Positions 7,794 to 15,719 of a DNA stretch of 64,000 nt are shown here, in pieces. The notes under the pieces are model-generated. The model searched no databases, was not told where the DNA came from, and saw only the letters and a program-made list of their open reading frames with translations. Position 1 is the first letter of the stretch, and each line of letters begins with the position of its first letter. The stretch comes from Bin87 sp965208015 (GTDB taxonomy: Bacteria; Chloroflexota; Dehalococcoidia; Lucifugimonadales; UBA3495). The position numbers and the translations under genes are program-made. The stretch is taken from positions 310,001-374,000 of the forward strand of contig OZ242308.1 in the NCBI GenBank assembly GCA_965208015.1, written 5' to 3'.

Positions 7794-9677
7794 TTACGTT
7801 GGATTTTCATCAGACTCGAACAGGTCCTCACCTAACCGCTCCTCAAGCGCCCAAAGAATATTTTCAAGCTCAGCGATGTAGCGTTCGCGCGCGGCATGCT
7901 CTGGCCCGGCAAATTCAATTCTCGGATTTACCTGCTCTTCCAGTTGCTCGATTTGGTCCCGCCACCAATCAACAGCTTCACCTGACAACGTAGATTGCCT
8001 TTGCAACCACCTCAGCTTCGCCCACGTTTGGAAGGTGTCGGGCATATCCTCAGCAGAAAGTTCGGACAATCGTCGCTCCTTCCAGTCCTCAGCACGTTCG
8101 CCCGCCGCGGGTTTCCCATTGCGCAGCCATCGCAGCACTATAGCGTCAGCCGCAGTATCTTCGTCAGTGGGGTCATCGACTCCCATGAACTCACGCAGGA
8201 TATCCTCCACCGTCCAGCCTACGATATCCTCGTCGCCTGTTTTGACACGGACTACGTTGTTCTCGTCTCTGGAGAGCCCATGCACCTGCCCGGCTTCACG
8301 GCCGGCGACCACGAACGGCGAATGCGTGGTGGCGATGAGCTGCATATTCGGAAACGTCTCCAGCAACGCAGGTATCACGCGCCTTTGCCACGCGGGATGC
8401 AAGTGGTTCTCAATCTCGTCGATCAGCAGAATGAAGGGCATGCGTCGCCACTCGTCCGGAGCTTCTTCGGGAAGCGGAATGGGCTCGGCGCAGTAGTCTC
8501 GGGGCGCTCCCAACTCCAGGTATTCTTCCCATGACACCGGCTCCCCTGTCCCATGGAACCGCACTCGCCTGCGATATTCAGGAGGATTCCCGCTCCGTAC
8601 ATATTCCTCTAGAGTCAAAGTTTCTTCGTTCCCTGCGTCTTGTCTAACATAGATTTCTCGGTGCTCAAACCGCCGGTATCTGTGATGTGTCAGCCGATGC
8701 CGGTAGACCTTGACGAAGAACTCGTGGAGTTCCAATGCTAGGTGCCACAGCCACATCAACGGTCCCTGGGTACCGGCGCTTAGCTCGCCAATTGTAATCG
8801 GGTCATCGCTGTTGTCATGAGTATGTGACACCCAGTACGGATGGGTGACTTCCGTTACTCCTCGCTCCGATTTGAGCCCAGACTCGGTGGAGTGAGAGTA
8901 TTGCGAAAGCGCCTCCGGCTTCAGGATTTCGCTGCACATGCGGGCAGCACAAACGGCGATGGTATCTGCCAGCGCCTGTCTCCTAGCCAATGCTGCGTCG
9001 TTCAGGCCAGCCCGTAGGACATAATCCTTCCATTCGGAGCGCAGGGTGCCCGGTTCCATGGTGCGTGCTTCGTAAATTAAGCGTTCATGCTCACTCATCG
9101 TAGCTTCATCGCCGCACCAGTCAGACTTGACGAAGCGTTCCACGGCGTCAAAAACCCTCCTGCTGTCGAATACATCATCGCTGATAATGGTTTCACTAAG
9201 CACGTGCGCTACGACGATGTCATCTTTGTCGGGAAACGGTAATCGGGTGGCAGGTATATACACAAACGGAATCCTGAAGTCTGGGAGCAGTTCGCCACCC
9301 TGCTCATCGTCATCGACCCAACTGCCGTATGTGAAATTGTCGTATGTGACGTCCGCCCTGGCAAAGCGTTCATCGTGGTAATTGTGTATTGCTGATTCGC
9401 TTTCGTCAGGTCGTTCGAACTCAACCCGGGCGCCATGTACTTCCCTCAGTTCATGGCGGAGATCGATCTGACTCTGGCCGGCCACTCGGTACCATGGATC
9501 CCGAAACCAGTGATATGGATCCTGCAACATCGTCACGATTGTCCGGAGCACGGTGCTCTTGCCGCACCCGTTGGGCCCGATCAACAGGTTGACCCTGGGA
9601 TCCAGCGTCAGATCCAACTCCTCCGTGATGGGTGGTGTGCCTGCGATGTGGACGCTGTCAATTCGGTTGGTTGGCAT
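7794..9677 (-). CDS. ptuA: Septu-like ATPase PtuA
   Basis: A 627-residue SMC/OLD-like ABC ATPase. Walker A is GPNGCGKST (34-42) and Walker B is ILLIDEIENHLHP with D420. An LSAGTQG signature precedes Walker B, and TTHSPFVVAG follows as the switch histidine region. In Septu, PtuA oligomers bind PtuB and license DNA cleavage during phage infection. PtuB lies directly downstream. No reverse transcriptase or third gene is attached, so this would be the basic two-gene form. Septu assignment over a generic ATPase-HNH pair rests on architecture and gene order. Confidence 0.82.
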   Translation of the reverse strand: MPTNRIDSVHIAGTPPITEELDLTLDPRVNLLIGPNGCGKSTVLRTIVTMLQDPYHWFRDPWYRVAGQSQIDLRHELREVHGARVEFERPDESESAIHNYHDERFARADVTYDNFTYGSWVDDDEQGGELLPDFRIPFVYIPATRLPFPDKDDIVVAHVLSETIISDDVFDSRRVFDAVERFVKSDWCGDEATMSEHERLIYEARTMEPGTLRSEWKDYVLRAGLNDAALARRQALADTIAVCAARMCSEILKPEALSQYSHSTESGLKSERGVTEVTHPYWVSHTHDNSDDPITIGELSAGTQGPLMWLWHLALELHEFFVKVYRHRLTHHRYRRFEHREIYVRQDAGNEETLTLEEYVRSGNPPEYRRRVRFHGTGEPVSWEEYLELGAPRDYCAEPIPLPEEAPDEWRRMPFILLIDEIENHLHPAWQRRVIPALLETFPNMQLIATTHSPFVVAGREAGQVHGLSRDENNVVRVKTGDEDIVGWTVEDILREFMGVDDPTDEDTAADAIVLRWLRNGKPAAGERAEDWKERRLSELSAEDMPDTFQTWAKLRWLQRQSTLSGEAVDWWRDQIEQLEEQVNPRIEFAGPEHAARERYIAELENILWALEERLGEDLFESDENPT

Positions 9678-9802
9678 GAAACACCCACCGGAGTTCTTTC
9701 GACTCGATCATGGACCCAATCGGAAATCATCCGACAGGTTGGATGGTCAATGTTAGGCCGGGGATTTGGTCCCCGTCAACGCCGGTCAGCCTCCAATCTT
9801 GT

Positions 9803-9832
9803 TGACGCGCCCCCGTCGTTTTTCGTAAAATC
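9803..9832 (+). promoter_or_regulatory. Promoter of the iscA-like gene
   Basis: TTGACG (9803-9808) and TAAAAT (9827-9832) are separated by 18 bp. The gene starts 38 bp downstream. Confidence 0.6.
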
Positions 9833-9870
9833 AGCCTATCATCCACTCCCGCAGCGGAGGTTGCAGAACC

Positions 9871-10227
9871 ATGCCCATCACACAGAACGGCGTCGAACTC
9901 ACCGTCGAGATTTCGGAAAAGGCCGCCGAGAAGATCAAGTATTTCGCCGACAAGGAAGGCATCACCGACAATATCGGCCTGCGCGTGGCCGTCAAGGGCG
10001 GTGGCTGCTCCGGCCTCACCTACGACCTGACCATTACCGACAAGGAACGCGAGTCGGACAAGATCGTCGAGCAGTACGGCGTCAAGGTGATGGTGGACAA
10101 GAAGTCCTACATCTACCTGGTCGGCACCCAGCTGGACTTTTCCGACGGCCTCAACGGCAAGGGCTTCGTCTTCGAGAACCCCAACGCCAAGAAAGCCTGC
10201 GGCTGCGGCACTTCCTTCGCCGTGTAG
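9871..10227 (+). CDS. Iron-sulfur cluster assembly A-type protein (IscA/ErpA family)
   Basis: A 118-residue HesB/IscA-fold protein. The three cluster-binding cysteines are visible: one in VKGGGCSGLTYDL and two in the C-terminal KKACGCGTSF. Such proteins carry Fe-S clusters to apo-targets in the cytoplasm. Start from the ATG at 9871, preceded by GCGGAGG and a clear promoter. The next gene is a YgfZ-like protein, also tied to Fe-S protein maturation, so the two may act in one process. Length and motifs are normal. Confidence 0.93.
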   Translation: MPITQNGVELTVEISEKAAEKIKYFADKEGITDNIGLRVAVKGGGCSGLTYDLTITDKERESDKIVEQYGVKVMVDKKSYIYLVGTQLDFSDGLNGKGFVFENPNAKKACGCGTSFAV

Positions 10228-10259
10228 CCAGCGCGCCTAAAATCACACCGACGCGGCGC

Positions 10260-10284
10260 AGGGGCGGGTTGCAGACCCGCCCCT
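10260..10284. repeat. Hairpin AGGGGCGGGT / ACCCGCCCCT, copy 1
   Basis: Ten-base perfect arms around TGCAG directly follow the iscA-like gene. The same hairpin, with loop TACAG, is found at 43039-43063. It could act as a transcription barrier, but there is no T-run. Confidence 0.7.
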
Positions 10285-10335
10285 GTTGCGTATTCTGATC
10301 CCAGCCGGTTCAAGTACCGATCCCGGAGGACACCG

Positions 10336-11349
10336 ATGACCACCACCCTTGACGCCCACACCGCGGAGGAGTTCCGCGCCGCCACCGAGCGCGCCGCCGT
10401 GTACCCCGACGACTCCGGCATCCTGCTCCTCACCGGTGAGGACGCCCGCGACCTGCTCAACCGCCTGTCCACCAACCTGGTCGACCCGGACGAGCCGGCC
10501 GGCGAGGTCGCGGTGACCGTGCTCACCAGCGACCGGGGACGCATCGTGGACCTGGTGTACGTGATCCACTGCGGCGACCACCAGGTCATGCTCACCAGCC
10601 CGGGCCAGCAGCAGAACGTGATGGACTTCCTGGACAAGTACACCATCATGGAAGACCTGGAGGTGGAGGACATCACGGAGAAGACCTCCCTGCTGCGGTT
10701 GACCGGCCCGGACGCCGTTGACCTGCTGGGTCGCGTTTCCGACGATGGAATCCTGGTGGTCGAGCCTCCGACGGATCCCGACGACCCGGAACGGTCGCCC
10801 ACCCGCTACCTGCTGGCCGATGATCCCAAAGACGCCGCGCGCATCGCCGCCGACCTGGAAGCGGCCGGCGCGGCGGGCATCAGCGCGCACACCGCCGAGA
10901 CGTTGCGCATCGCGCAGGCCCGCCCGGCCCACGGCGCCGAGATGAGCGACACCTACAACCCGCTGGAGGCCGGACTCATCGGCGCCATCGACTTCCACAA
11001 GGGCTGCTACATCGGCCAGGAGGTCATCGCGCGGCTAGACACCTACCACAAGGTGCAGAAATACCTGGTGTCGCTGAGGTTCGATGCCGAACCGGCCCAG
11101 GCCGGTGCGTTGCCCGGTTGTCGTCTAGTCAACGACGAGGGCGCGGCGATGGGTTTGGTGACGTCGGCGACCGTCGTTCCCACGGCGGAAGGCCCACACG
11201 TCGTCGGCCTGGGTTACGTGCGCACGGCGGCGGTGCAGATCGGCAGCGCGCTGCGGGTGGCGTCGGACGACGGCGACACCGGCATCACCGCTCGCATCAC
11301 GGCGCAGCCGCTGCTGTTCGGTGGCGAGAAGCCGGGGCCGGGACGGTAG
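10336..11349 (+). CDS. ygfZ: YgfZ/GcvT-domain folate-binding protein
   Basis: A 337-residue protein with the GcvT-like tripartite fold. The diagnostic YgfZ signature is present as KGCYIGQEVIARLDTYHKVQ (about 222-241), including the conserved cysteine. YgfZ-family proteins bind tetrahydrofolate and help maintain or repair Fe-S enzymes. Its position just after an IscA-like gene supports that role. The start at 10336 has a CCGGAGG ribosome site. The C-terminal beta-barrel region is complete. Confidence 0.88.
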   Translation: MTTTLDAHTAEEFRAATERAAVYPDDSGILLLTGEDARDLLNRLSTNLVDPDEPAGEVAVTVLTSDRGRIVDLVYVIHCGDHQVMLTSPGQQQNVMDFLDKYTIMEDLEVEDITEKTSLLRLTGPDAVDLLGRVSDDGILVVEPPTDPDDPERSPTRYLLADDPKDAARIAADLEAAGAAGISAHTAETLRIAQARPAHGAEMSDTYNPLEAGLIGAIDFHKGCYIGQEVIARLDTYHKVQKYLVSLRFDAEPAQAGALPGCRLVNDEGAAMGLVTSATVVPTAEGPHVVGLGYVRTAAVQIGSALRVASDDGDTGITARITAQPLLFGGEKPGPGR

Positions 11350-11381
11350 AATGGAAAGTATCATTCCGGCCGGAGGGAGAA

Positions 11382-11693
11382 ATGAAGACAACCATCAAAG
11401 CAAGATTTATCAAGGGCGCACTGGTCCCCACCGAGACCCTGGATCTCAAGGAGGGAGACGAAGTCCTGGTCACCGTGGACACCAAAACCGCCGTGTCCGC
11501 CATGTCTGCCGAGGAAATGACCGAACGGTCAAAGGCGGCCGCCGGCGGCTGGAGGGGACCCGATCGGGTACCGACCACCGAGGCCGAAATACAGGAAGCT
11601 GAGGCATCGGCGGAGGAGATGATCAGGTTCATCTACCAAGCTCGTCACCGCGGGATCAATTGCGATTGCATCTATTGTGCGCCAAAGACGTGA
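11382..11693 (+). CDS. AF2212/DUF104-like antitoxin
   Basis: A 103-residue protein whose first 35 residues (KARFIKGALVPTETLDLKEG then DEVLVTVD) match the small beta-rich antitoxin family seen upstream of PIN toxins. The middle is a charged helix expected to wrap the toxin. The last 20 residues carry three cysteines (CDCIYC), an unusual ending that may come from drift. It stops 4 nt before the PIN-domain gene, so the pair is a type II toxin-antitoxin operon. GGAGGGAG supplies the ribosome site. Confidence 0.72.
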   Translation: MKTTIKARFIKGALVPTETLDLKEGDEVLVTVDTKTAVSAMSAEEMTERSKAAAGGWRGPDRVPTTEAEIQEAEASAEEMIRFIYQARHRGINCDCIYCAPKT

Positions 11694-11697
11694 CGGC

Positions 11698-12090
11698 ATG
11701 AGCAACCTGCTGGATACCGACTGGGCCATAAGCTACCTTAACCATGTTCCGCGAACGGTGCGCCGCGTGGATGAACTACGTCCAGAGGGCATCAGCGTTA
11801 GCATCGTGACTGTTGCCGAGCTGTATGAAGGAGTGCTGAACAGCAACAATCCGGCGCGTAACGAGCATTTGATGACGGAACTTCTGAACCAATATCCCAT
11901 CATTGACCTGGATGTTCCCATCTGTCGGATATTCGGTGTGGAGCGGGCCAGGCTCCGCGCATCGGGAACGCTTATTCCGGACATGGACCTGCTCATCGGC
12001 GCTACTGCCCTGCGCCACAACCTGACGCTCCTGAGCAACAACCGGCGGCACTTCGAGCGGCTGTCCAGCCTGCGGATCATATCCGTTTGA
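11698..12090 (+). CDS. vapC: VapC-like PIN-domain ribonuclease toxin
   Basis: 130 residues from the ATG at 11698. PIN-domain acidic residues are visible: LLDTDWAIS near the N-terminus, E in VAELYEGV, and D residues in LIPDMDLLIGATA. The PIN fold is a Mg-dependent RNase; VapC toxins cut tRNA or rRNA. The upstream antitoxin ends 4 nt before, consistent with coupled expression. The catalytic acidic set appears intact. Confidence 0.85.
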   Translation: MSNLLDTDWAISYLNHVPRTVRRVDELRPEGISVSIVTVAELYEGVLNSNNPARNEHLMTELLNQYPIIDLDVPICRIFGVERARLRASGTLIPDMDLLIGATALRHNLTLLSNNRRHFERLSSLRIISV

Positions 12091-12108
12091 CCGTCTCCGA
12101 ACGCAATC

Positions 12109-13791
12109 ATGGCCTTCCCAATGAGCCTCGACACTTTGCAACACTTTGCGCCCCTGGTCGAGTACTTGGAGTGCTGGCTTTCGGCTGCGCCGGCGGCCGG
12201 CCTGTCCATTTCCGTGACCGACCGGCGGCAGACCTTATTCGCCGGAGGGGTCGGGTACTCCGATCTGGCGGCGCGGAGTCCGGTACGCGCCGACGCGACC
12301 TTCCAGATCGGCAGCATCGGCAAATCCATGACCGCCCTGGTGCTGCTGCAACTGGTGCAAGCGGGCCGCCTCGACCTCAACGCGCCGGTCAGCACGCATC
12401 TCCCCTGGCTGGTCCTGCCTTCCCGGTACGGTCCCATCGCGCTGCGACACCTGCTGAGCCACACCGCCGGCCTGCCCGCCGGGACAGACTTCGCGCCGGC
12501 CGCCCGCTACGAGGGCTACGCCCTGCGCGACACCGAGGCCGCCTGGGAACCGAGCTCCCGGTTCCACTACTCCAACACCGCTTACAAATTGCTGGGCTGG
12601 CTGCTGGAGGACGTCACCGGCCAGGATTACGGCAGCATAATCCGCGAACGCGTCCTGGAACCCCTGGGTATGCATTCCAGCGAACCGGTCATCAACCACA
12701 GCGGCTGGCATACGATGGCCACCGGCTACGTCGATCTCCACGACGACCGCCCCCGTCGCCTTGGCGACCCGATAATCCCGGCCCACTGGTCGGAGTACGC
12801 CGTCGGAGACGGCAGCCAGGTGTCCACCGCCGGCGACATGGCCCGATACGCCCGGCTGTGGCTCAACGGGGGGCGCGGCGAGATGGGTCCCATCATTTCG
12901 CCAGCGCTGTACCGCCAGATGACCACGCCGGTCATCGCCATGCCACGGGGCAGCGAGCAGGAGGATTACGGCTACGGTTTCGGGATCATATCCCACCGAT
13001 CCGACGGGCATCACTTCATCGGCCACGGCGGGAGCAGCGTTGGTTTTCGCGCCATCATGCTCACCGACCAGACCGACGGGTTGGGCGTCGTGATGCTGTG
13101 CAACGGCTCCCAGGTGGACCTGTATCCGCCGGCGCGGTATGCCCTGGCGGTTGCCGCTGCGGTTCGGGAGGGATGGCCCATTCCGGAACCGCCGCCACTG
13201 CTGGATCCCACCCGCGTCGCCGACGCCCATCGCTACGCCGGCGAGTTCACCGATGACGCATCCGGCGTTGGCCTGTCCATAACTGCGCGGGGTGACCAGC
13301 TTGTTTTGCACCCCGGAGACCGGCCAGCCATCGTGCTGGAGCGCATCGGAGGCAACACCTTCTGTGCCCCTGATGACCAATTCGACCCCTTCCCCCTGCG
13401 CTTCCGCGCGCCGGCGGACGCTGGAGACGATGGCCCAATGGTCGAAGTGCGCCACGGACCTGCGGTGTACGTCCGCGAAGGCAGGGCCCCGCTGGGTTCG
13501 GCGGAATCTTACCCGCAGGAATGGGCCGCTTTTCCCGGCCACTATCGCAGCCACGCTCCCTATATGACCAGCTTCCACGTGATCCTGCGCCGGGGACGGC
13601 TCTACCTGGCGTGGCCCAACGGCGGCGAGGAACCGCTGACGCCCCGGGCGGGTGATCCCGCCGCATCGCCGCGATTTTACGTTGGCCCGGCGGGCGAGCC
13701 GTCCGCAGAGTGGATCCGGTTCGATACCGTGGTGGGTAACTGCGCTTTGCGCGCCAGATGGGCCGGCGGTGGGGCTTTCTACCGCGTGTAG
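12109..13791 (+). CDS. Class C beta-lactamase-fold serine hydrolase
   Basis: A 560-residue protein. The N-terminal 330 residues form a beta-lactamase/DD-peptidase-like domain with the SxxK motif in GSIGKSMTAL (S about 80), the YxN motif in FHYSNTAYKLLGW and a GHGGSSVGFRA motif in place of KTG. The remaining 200 residues form a beta-rich C-terminal domain. No signal peptide is evident, which suggests a cytoplasmic esterase or peptidase rather than an antibiotic-degrading enzyme. Substrate cannot be told from sequence. It begins 18 nt after vapC but is unlikely to share its function. Confidence 0.82.
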   Translation: MAFPMSLDTLQHFAPLVEYLECWLSAAPAAGLSISVTDRRQTLFAGGVGYSDLAARSPVRADATFQIGSIGKSMTALVLLQLVQAGRLDLNAPVSTHLPWLVLPSRYGPIALRHLLSHTAGLPAGTDFAPAARYEGYALRDTEAAWEPSSRFHYSNTAYKLLGWLLEDVTGQDYGSIIRERVLEPLGMHSSEPVINHSGWHTMATGYVDLHDDRPRRLGDPIIPAHWSEYAVGDGSQVSTAGDMARYARLWLNGGRGEMGPIISPALYRQMTTPVIAMPRGSEQEDYGYGFGIISHRSDGHHFIGHGGSSVGFRAIMLTDQTDGLGVVMLCNGSQVDLYPPARYALAVAAAVREGWPIPEPPPLLDPTRVADAHRYAGEFTDDASGVGLSITARGDQLVLHPGDRPAIVLERIGGNTFCAPDDQFDPFPLRFRAPADAGDDGPMVEVRHGPAVYVREGRAPLGSAESYPQEWAAFPGHYRSHAPYMTSFHVILRRGRLYLAWPNGGEEPLTPRAGDPAASPRFYVGPAGEPSAEWIRFDTVVGNCALRARWAGGGAFYRV

Positions 13792-13822
13792 GCGTCTGCC
13801 TCGGACTATCCGCAAGCACACA

Positions 13823-14137
13823 TCAGGACTGATTATCCTGCCCGCGCCTGGATTCCAGCCACCTTCCCAACGACTTCTCACTCTCACCCGAAGGGCGGCC
13901 CAGCAGCATATTCTCGATGCTGACGTCTTCGTCCAAGTCGGGCCAATGAATGCCCTCCCCCTTGCCAATTAGCCGAAAGTTCTCTCTTTCGGCGGTAGTG
14001 GCCTCTTGCAAACGCGGATACCAAGCCACGGGGACGGAAATTGCCCTGCCGTCGTCGAGTTCGGCGGTCAGGGTATCTTCGGTCACTTCCACGTGCGTCG
14101 CTCGACTGACTCCCAAGTTAATCGCTGAAATACTCAT
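13823..14137 (-). CDS. DUF2442 domain protein
   Basis: A 104-residue protein with the DUF2442 pattern: THVEVTEDTLTAELDDGRAI followed by VPVAWYPRLQEAT and GEGIHWPDLDEDVSIENMLLG. DUF2442 genes are commonly paired with DUF4160 genes and are suspected to form a toxin-antitoxin-like unit. Here its start lies inside the 3' end of a DUF4160 gene (20-nt overlap), so the pair is translationally linked. The DUF4160 partner is frameshifted. The Ser-rich basic tail is not part of the domain. Confidence 0.8.
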   Translation of the reverse strand: MSISAINLGVSRATHVEVTEDTLTAELDDGRAISVPVAWYPRLQEATTAERENFRLIGKGEGIHWPDLDEDVSIENMLLGRPSGESEKSLGRWLESRRGQDNQS

Positions 14138-14355
14138 GCCATGACTCCAACATCATTTCGCGATTGTCCACAGCTATAACCTGAATAGGACGCAACTCTG
14201 CCGGGCGAAAACCACCGCTCCGTGCCAACCTTACCGGATTCAGCCAGAACTTTGCTACCAGATTGTCCCTGGCAACGTGCACGTGCTCAGGTTCGCCTCC
14301 GTCTCCCGATGTAGAAGAAGAACCGGTAAGCTCCAGAGCGCAGTACGGTAGGCAT
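14118..14355 (-). pseudogene. DUF4160 gene with a frameshift
   Basis: From the ATG at 14355 the protein reads MPTVLRSGAYRFFFYIG, the usual DUF4160 N-terminus, and then hits a stop after 22 residues. In the next frame the rest of the family appears: DGGEPEHVHVARDNLVAKFW, then LNPVRLARSGGF, ending SWHEYFSD at 14118. The switch is in a GGGA run near 14304-14307 and is explained by one extra G. The change may be a real mutation, a programmed shift or a sequencing error. The downstream DUF2442 gene is intact. Confidence 0.8.
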
Positions 14356-14371
14356 CGTTGCTTTAGACCAG

Positions 14372-14941
14372 CTACGCCGGCCGTATGCGCCCGTCCTCGC
14401 CGGCAGTGAGCAGCGCCTCGAACTTATAGCCGCGCTGGCGGATGGCGTCGCTGCCACCCTCGTTGCGGTCCAGCAGGGCCAGCACCAGGCCCACCGTGCA
14501 GCCGGCTTCCTCCGCCGCATCGATGGCGTGGAACAGCGACCCGCCGGTGGTGCAGGCGTCGTCCACGATGGCGACGGTTGACCCCTCCGGCAACGGGCCC
14601 TCGATCATCTGCCCCATGCCGTAGCCCTTGGCCTCCTTGCGCACGATGAAGGCGGGCAGCGGCGCACCCTGCTGCCATGATGCCATAGCCGCGGCGGTCA
14701 CGATGGGGTCCGCGCCCAGGGTCGGCCCGCCGATGGCGTCGACGCCGGTCTCAGCCAGCCGCGGCAGCAACGCGTTGCCGATGAGATGGGCCCCCTCCGG
14801 GTCCAGGCTGAGCCGGCGGCCGTCGAAGTAGTATGAGCTTTTCTTGCCCGACGACAGCGTGAAGTCGCCGTATTGAAGCGCGCCCCGTTCCACGGCCAGT
14901 TCCAGCAGCCTTGCCGCGATGTTCCCATAAGAAGTGGTCAT
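14372..14941 (-). CDS. pyrE: Orotate phosphoribosyltransferase
   Basis: A 189-residue PyrE-type enzyme that joins orotate to PRPP to make OMP in pyrimidine synthesis. The PRPP-binding loop is VAIVDDACTTGGS (about 123-135). The N-terminal LSSGKKSSYYFDGRRL matches the family substrate loop, and the catalytic lysine region is VRKEAKGYGMG. Length is typical. It starts at 14941, just upstream of a palindromic repeat and on the same strand as nadD and obg. Confidence 0.93.
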   Translation of the reverse strand: MTTSYGNIAARLLELAVERGALQYGDFTLSSGKKSSYYFDGRRLSLDPEGAHLIGNALLPRLAETGVDAIGGPTLGADPIVTAAAMASWQQGAPLPAFIVRKEAKGYGMGQMIEGPLPEGSTVAIVDDACTTGGSLFHAIDAAEEAGCTVGLVLALLDRNEGGSDAIRQRGYKFEALLTAGEDGRIRPA

Positions 14942-14976
14942 GCTTGCTCCATCGGTCGTTCCTGTTGGCGGGAGAA

Positions 14977-15088
14977 CGTCAGAAGCAGGATTTACCGGAT
15001 TTTAATGATTACCAGGATTGGCGCCGTTCAGCGGCAAGCAACACCCAATCCTGTCAATCCACCAATCCAGAAAATCCTGCTTCTGACG
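14977..15088. repeat. Palindromic element, copy A
   Basis: Perfect 17-bp arms CGTCAGAAGCAGGATTT (14977-14993) and its complement (15072-15088) enclose a second inverted pair, CAGGATTGG / CCAATCCTG. Its right end overlaps the 3' end of nadD and supplies that gene's last codons. Related elements are at 39362-39475 and 43681-43806. Confidence 0.85.
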
Positions 15089-15719
15089 ATTCCCGATACA
15101 ACCCATGCTCGGCAATGTATTGCGCCACCGCGTCCGGTATCTGATAGCGGGTCGACTGGCCGGCCGCCAGCACCCGCCGCAGTTCCGAGGCGCTGAAGTC
15201 GACCCGCGGCCCGGCCACGGATACCACCGCGCCGGCGTCCAGCGCAGCCGGGAAGTCGGCTCCCAGTGCGGAGATGCCCTCTTCGGGGCCGCCCGGCCTC
15301 TCGATAACCGCGAGGCGGCACAGATCCAGGATAGCGTCCGGTTCCTTCCAACGATGGAACTGCTCCAGGACATCAGAGCCGACGATGAAGTACAGCTCCG
15401 TGCCGGCAGGAATACTGCGCCTCAGTTCCCGCAGCGTATCCACCGTGTATGTGGCCCCGGTGCGCCTGATCTCGCAATCGGAGACGCAGAAGCCGGGGTT
15501 GTCGGCCACCGCCAGCTGCACCATCTTCAGGCGATGATGCGCCGGCGTGATGCGCTGCCCCGATTTGAGCCACGGCTCGCCGGCGGGAAGGAACATCACC
15601 GTTTCCAGGTCCAGGGTGACCCGAGCGGTTTCGGCGATCAGCAGGTGACCCAGGTGTGGCGGGTCGAAGGTGCCGCCCAGGATGCCGATGCGTCTTCGGT
15701 CAGGTTCCGCCGCCGGCAT
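15054..15719 (-). CDS. nadD: Nicotinate-nucleotide adenylyltransferase
   Basis: A 221-residue enzyme of NAD synthesis that transfers AMP to nicotinate mononucleotide. The nucleotidyltransferase motif GGTFDPPHLGHLLIAE is at the N-terminus, and the ISxSxLR-type motif appears as DFSASELRRVL near the C-terminus. The start at 15719 shares one base with the obg stop (TGATG), implying translational coupling. The family normally ends near YIAEHGLYR. Here eleven more residues are encoded by the palindromic repeat that follows, so the repeat has replaced the native stop. Confidence 0.93.
   Translation of the reverse strand: MPAAEPDRRRIGILGGTFDPPHLGHLLIAETARVTLDLETVMFLPAGEPWLKSGQRITPAHHRLKMVQLAVADNPGFCVSDCEIRRTGATYTVDTLRELRRSIPAGTELYFIVGSDVLEQFHRWKEPDAILDLCRLAVIERPGGPEEGISALGADFPAALDAGAVVSVAGPRVDFSASELRRVLAAGQSTRYQIPDAVAQYIAEHGLYRESSEAGFSGLVD

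Noticed and set aside
12235..13968. 577-codon open frame antisense to the serine hydrolase
   Set aside because: Shadow of a well-supported gene; composition not protein-like.
14118..14355. Selenocysteine or recoding explanation for the DUF4160 break
   Set aside because: The stop arises only after a frame change, not from an in-frame TGA with the correct sequence on both sides, so a base insertion is the simpler explanation.
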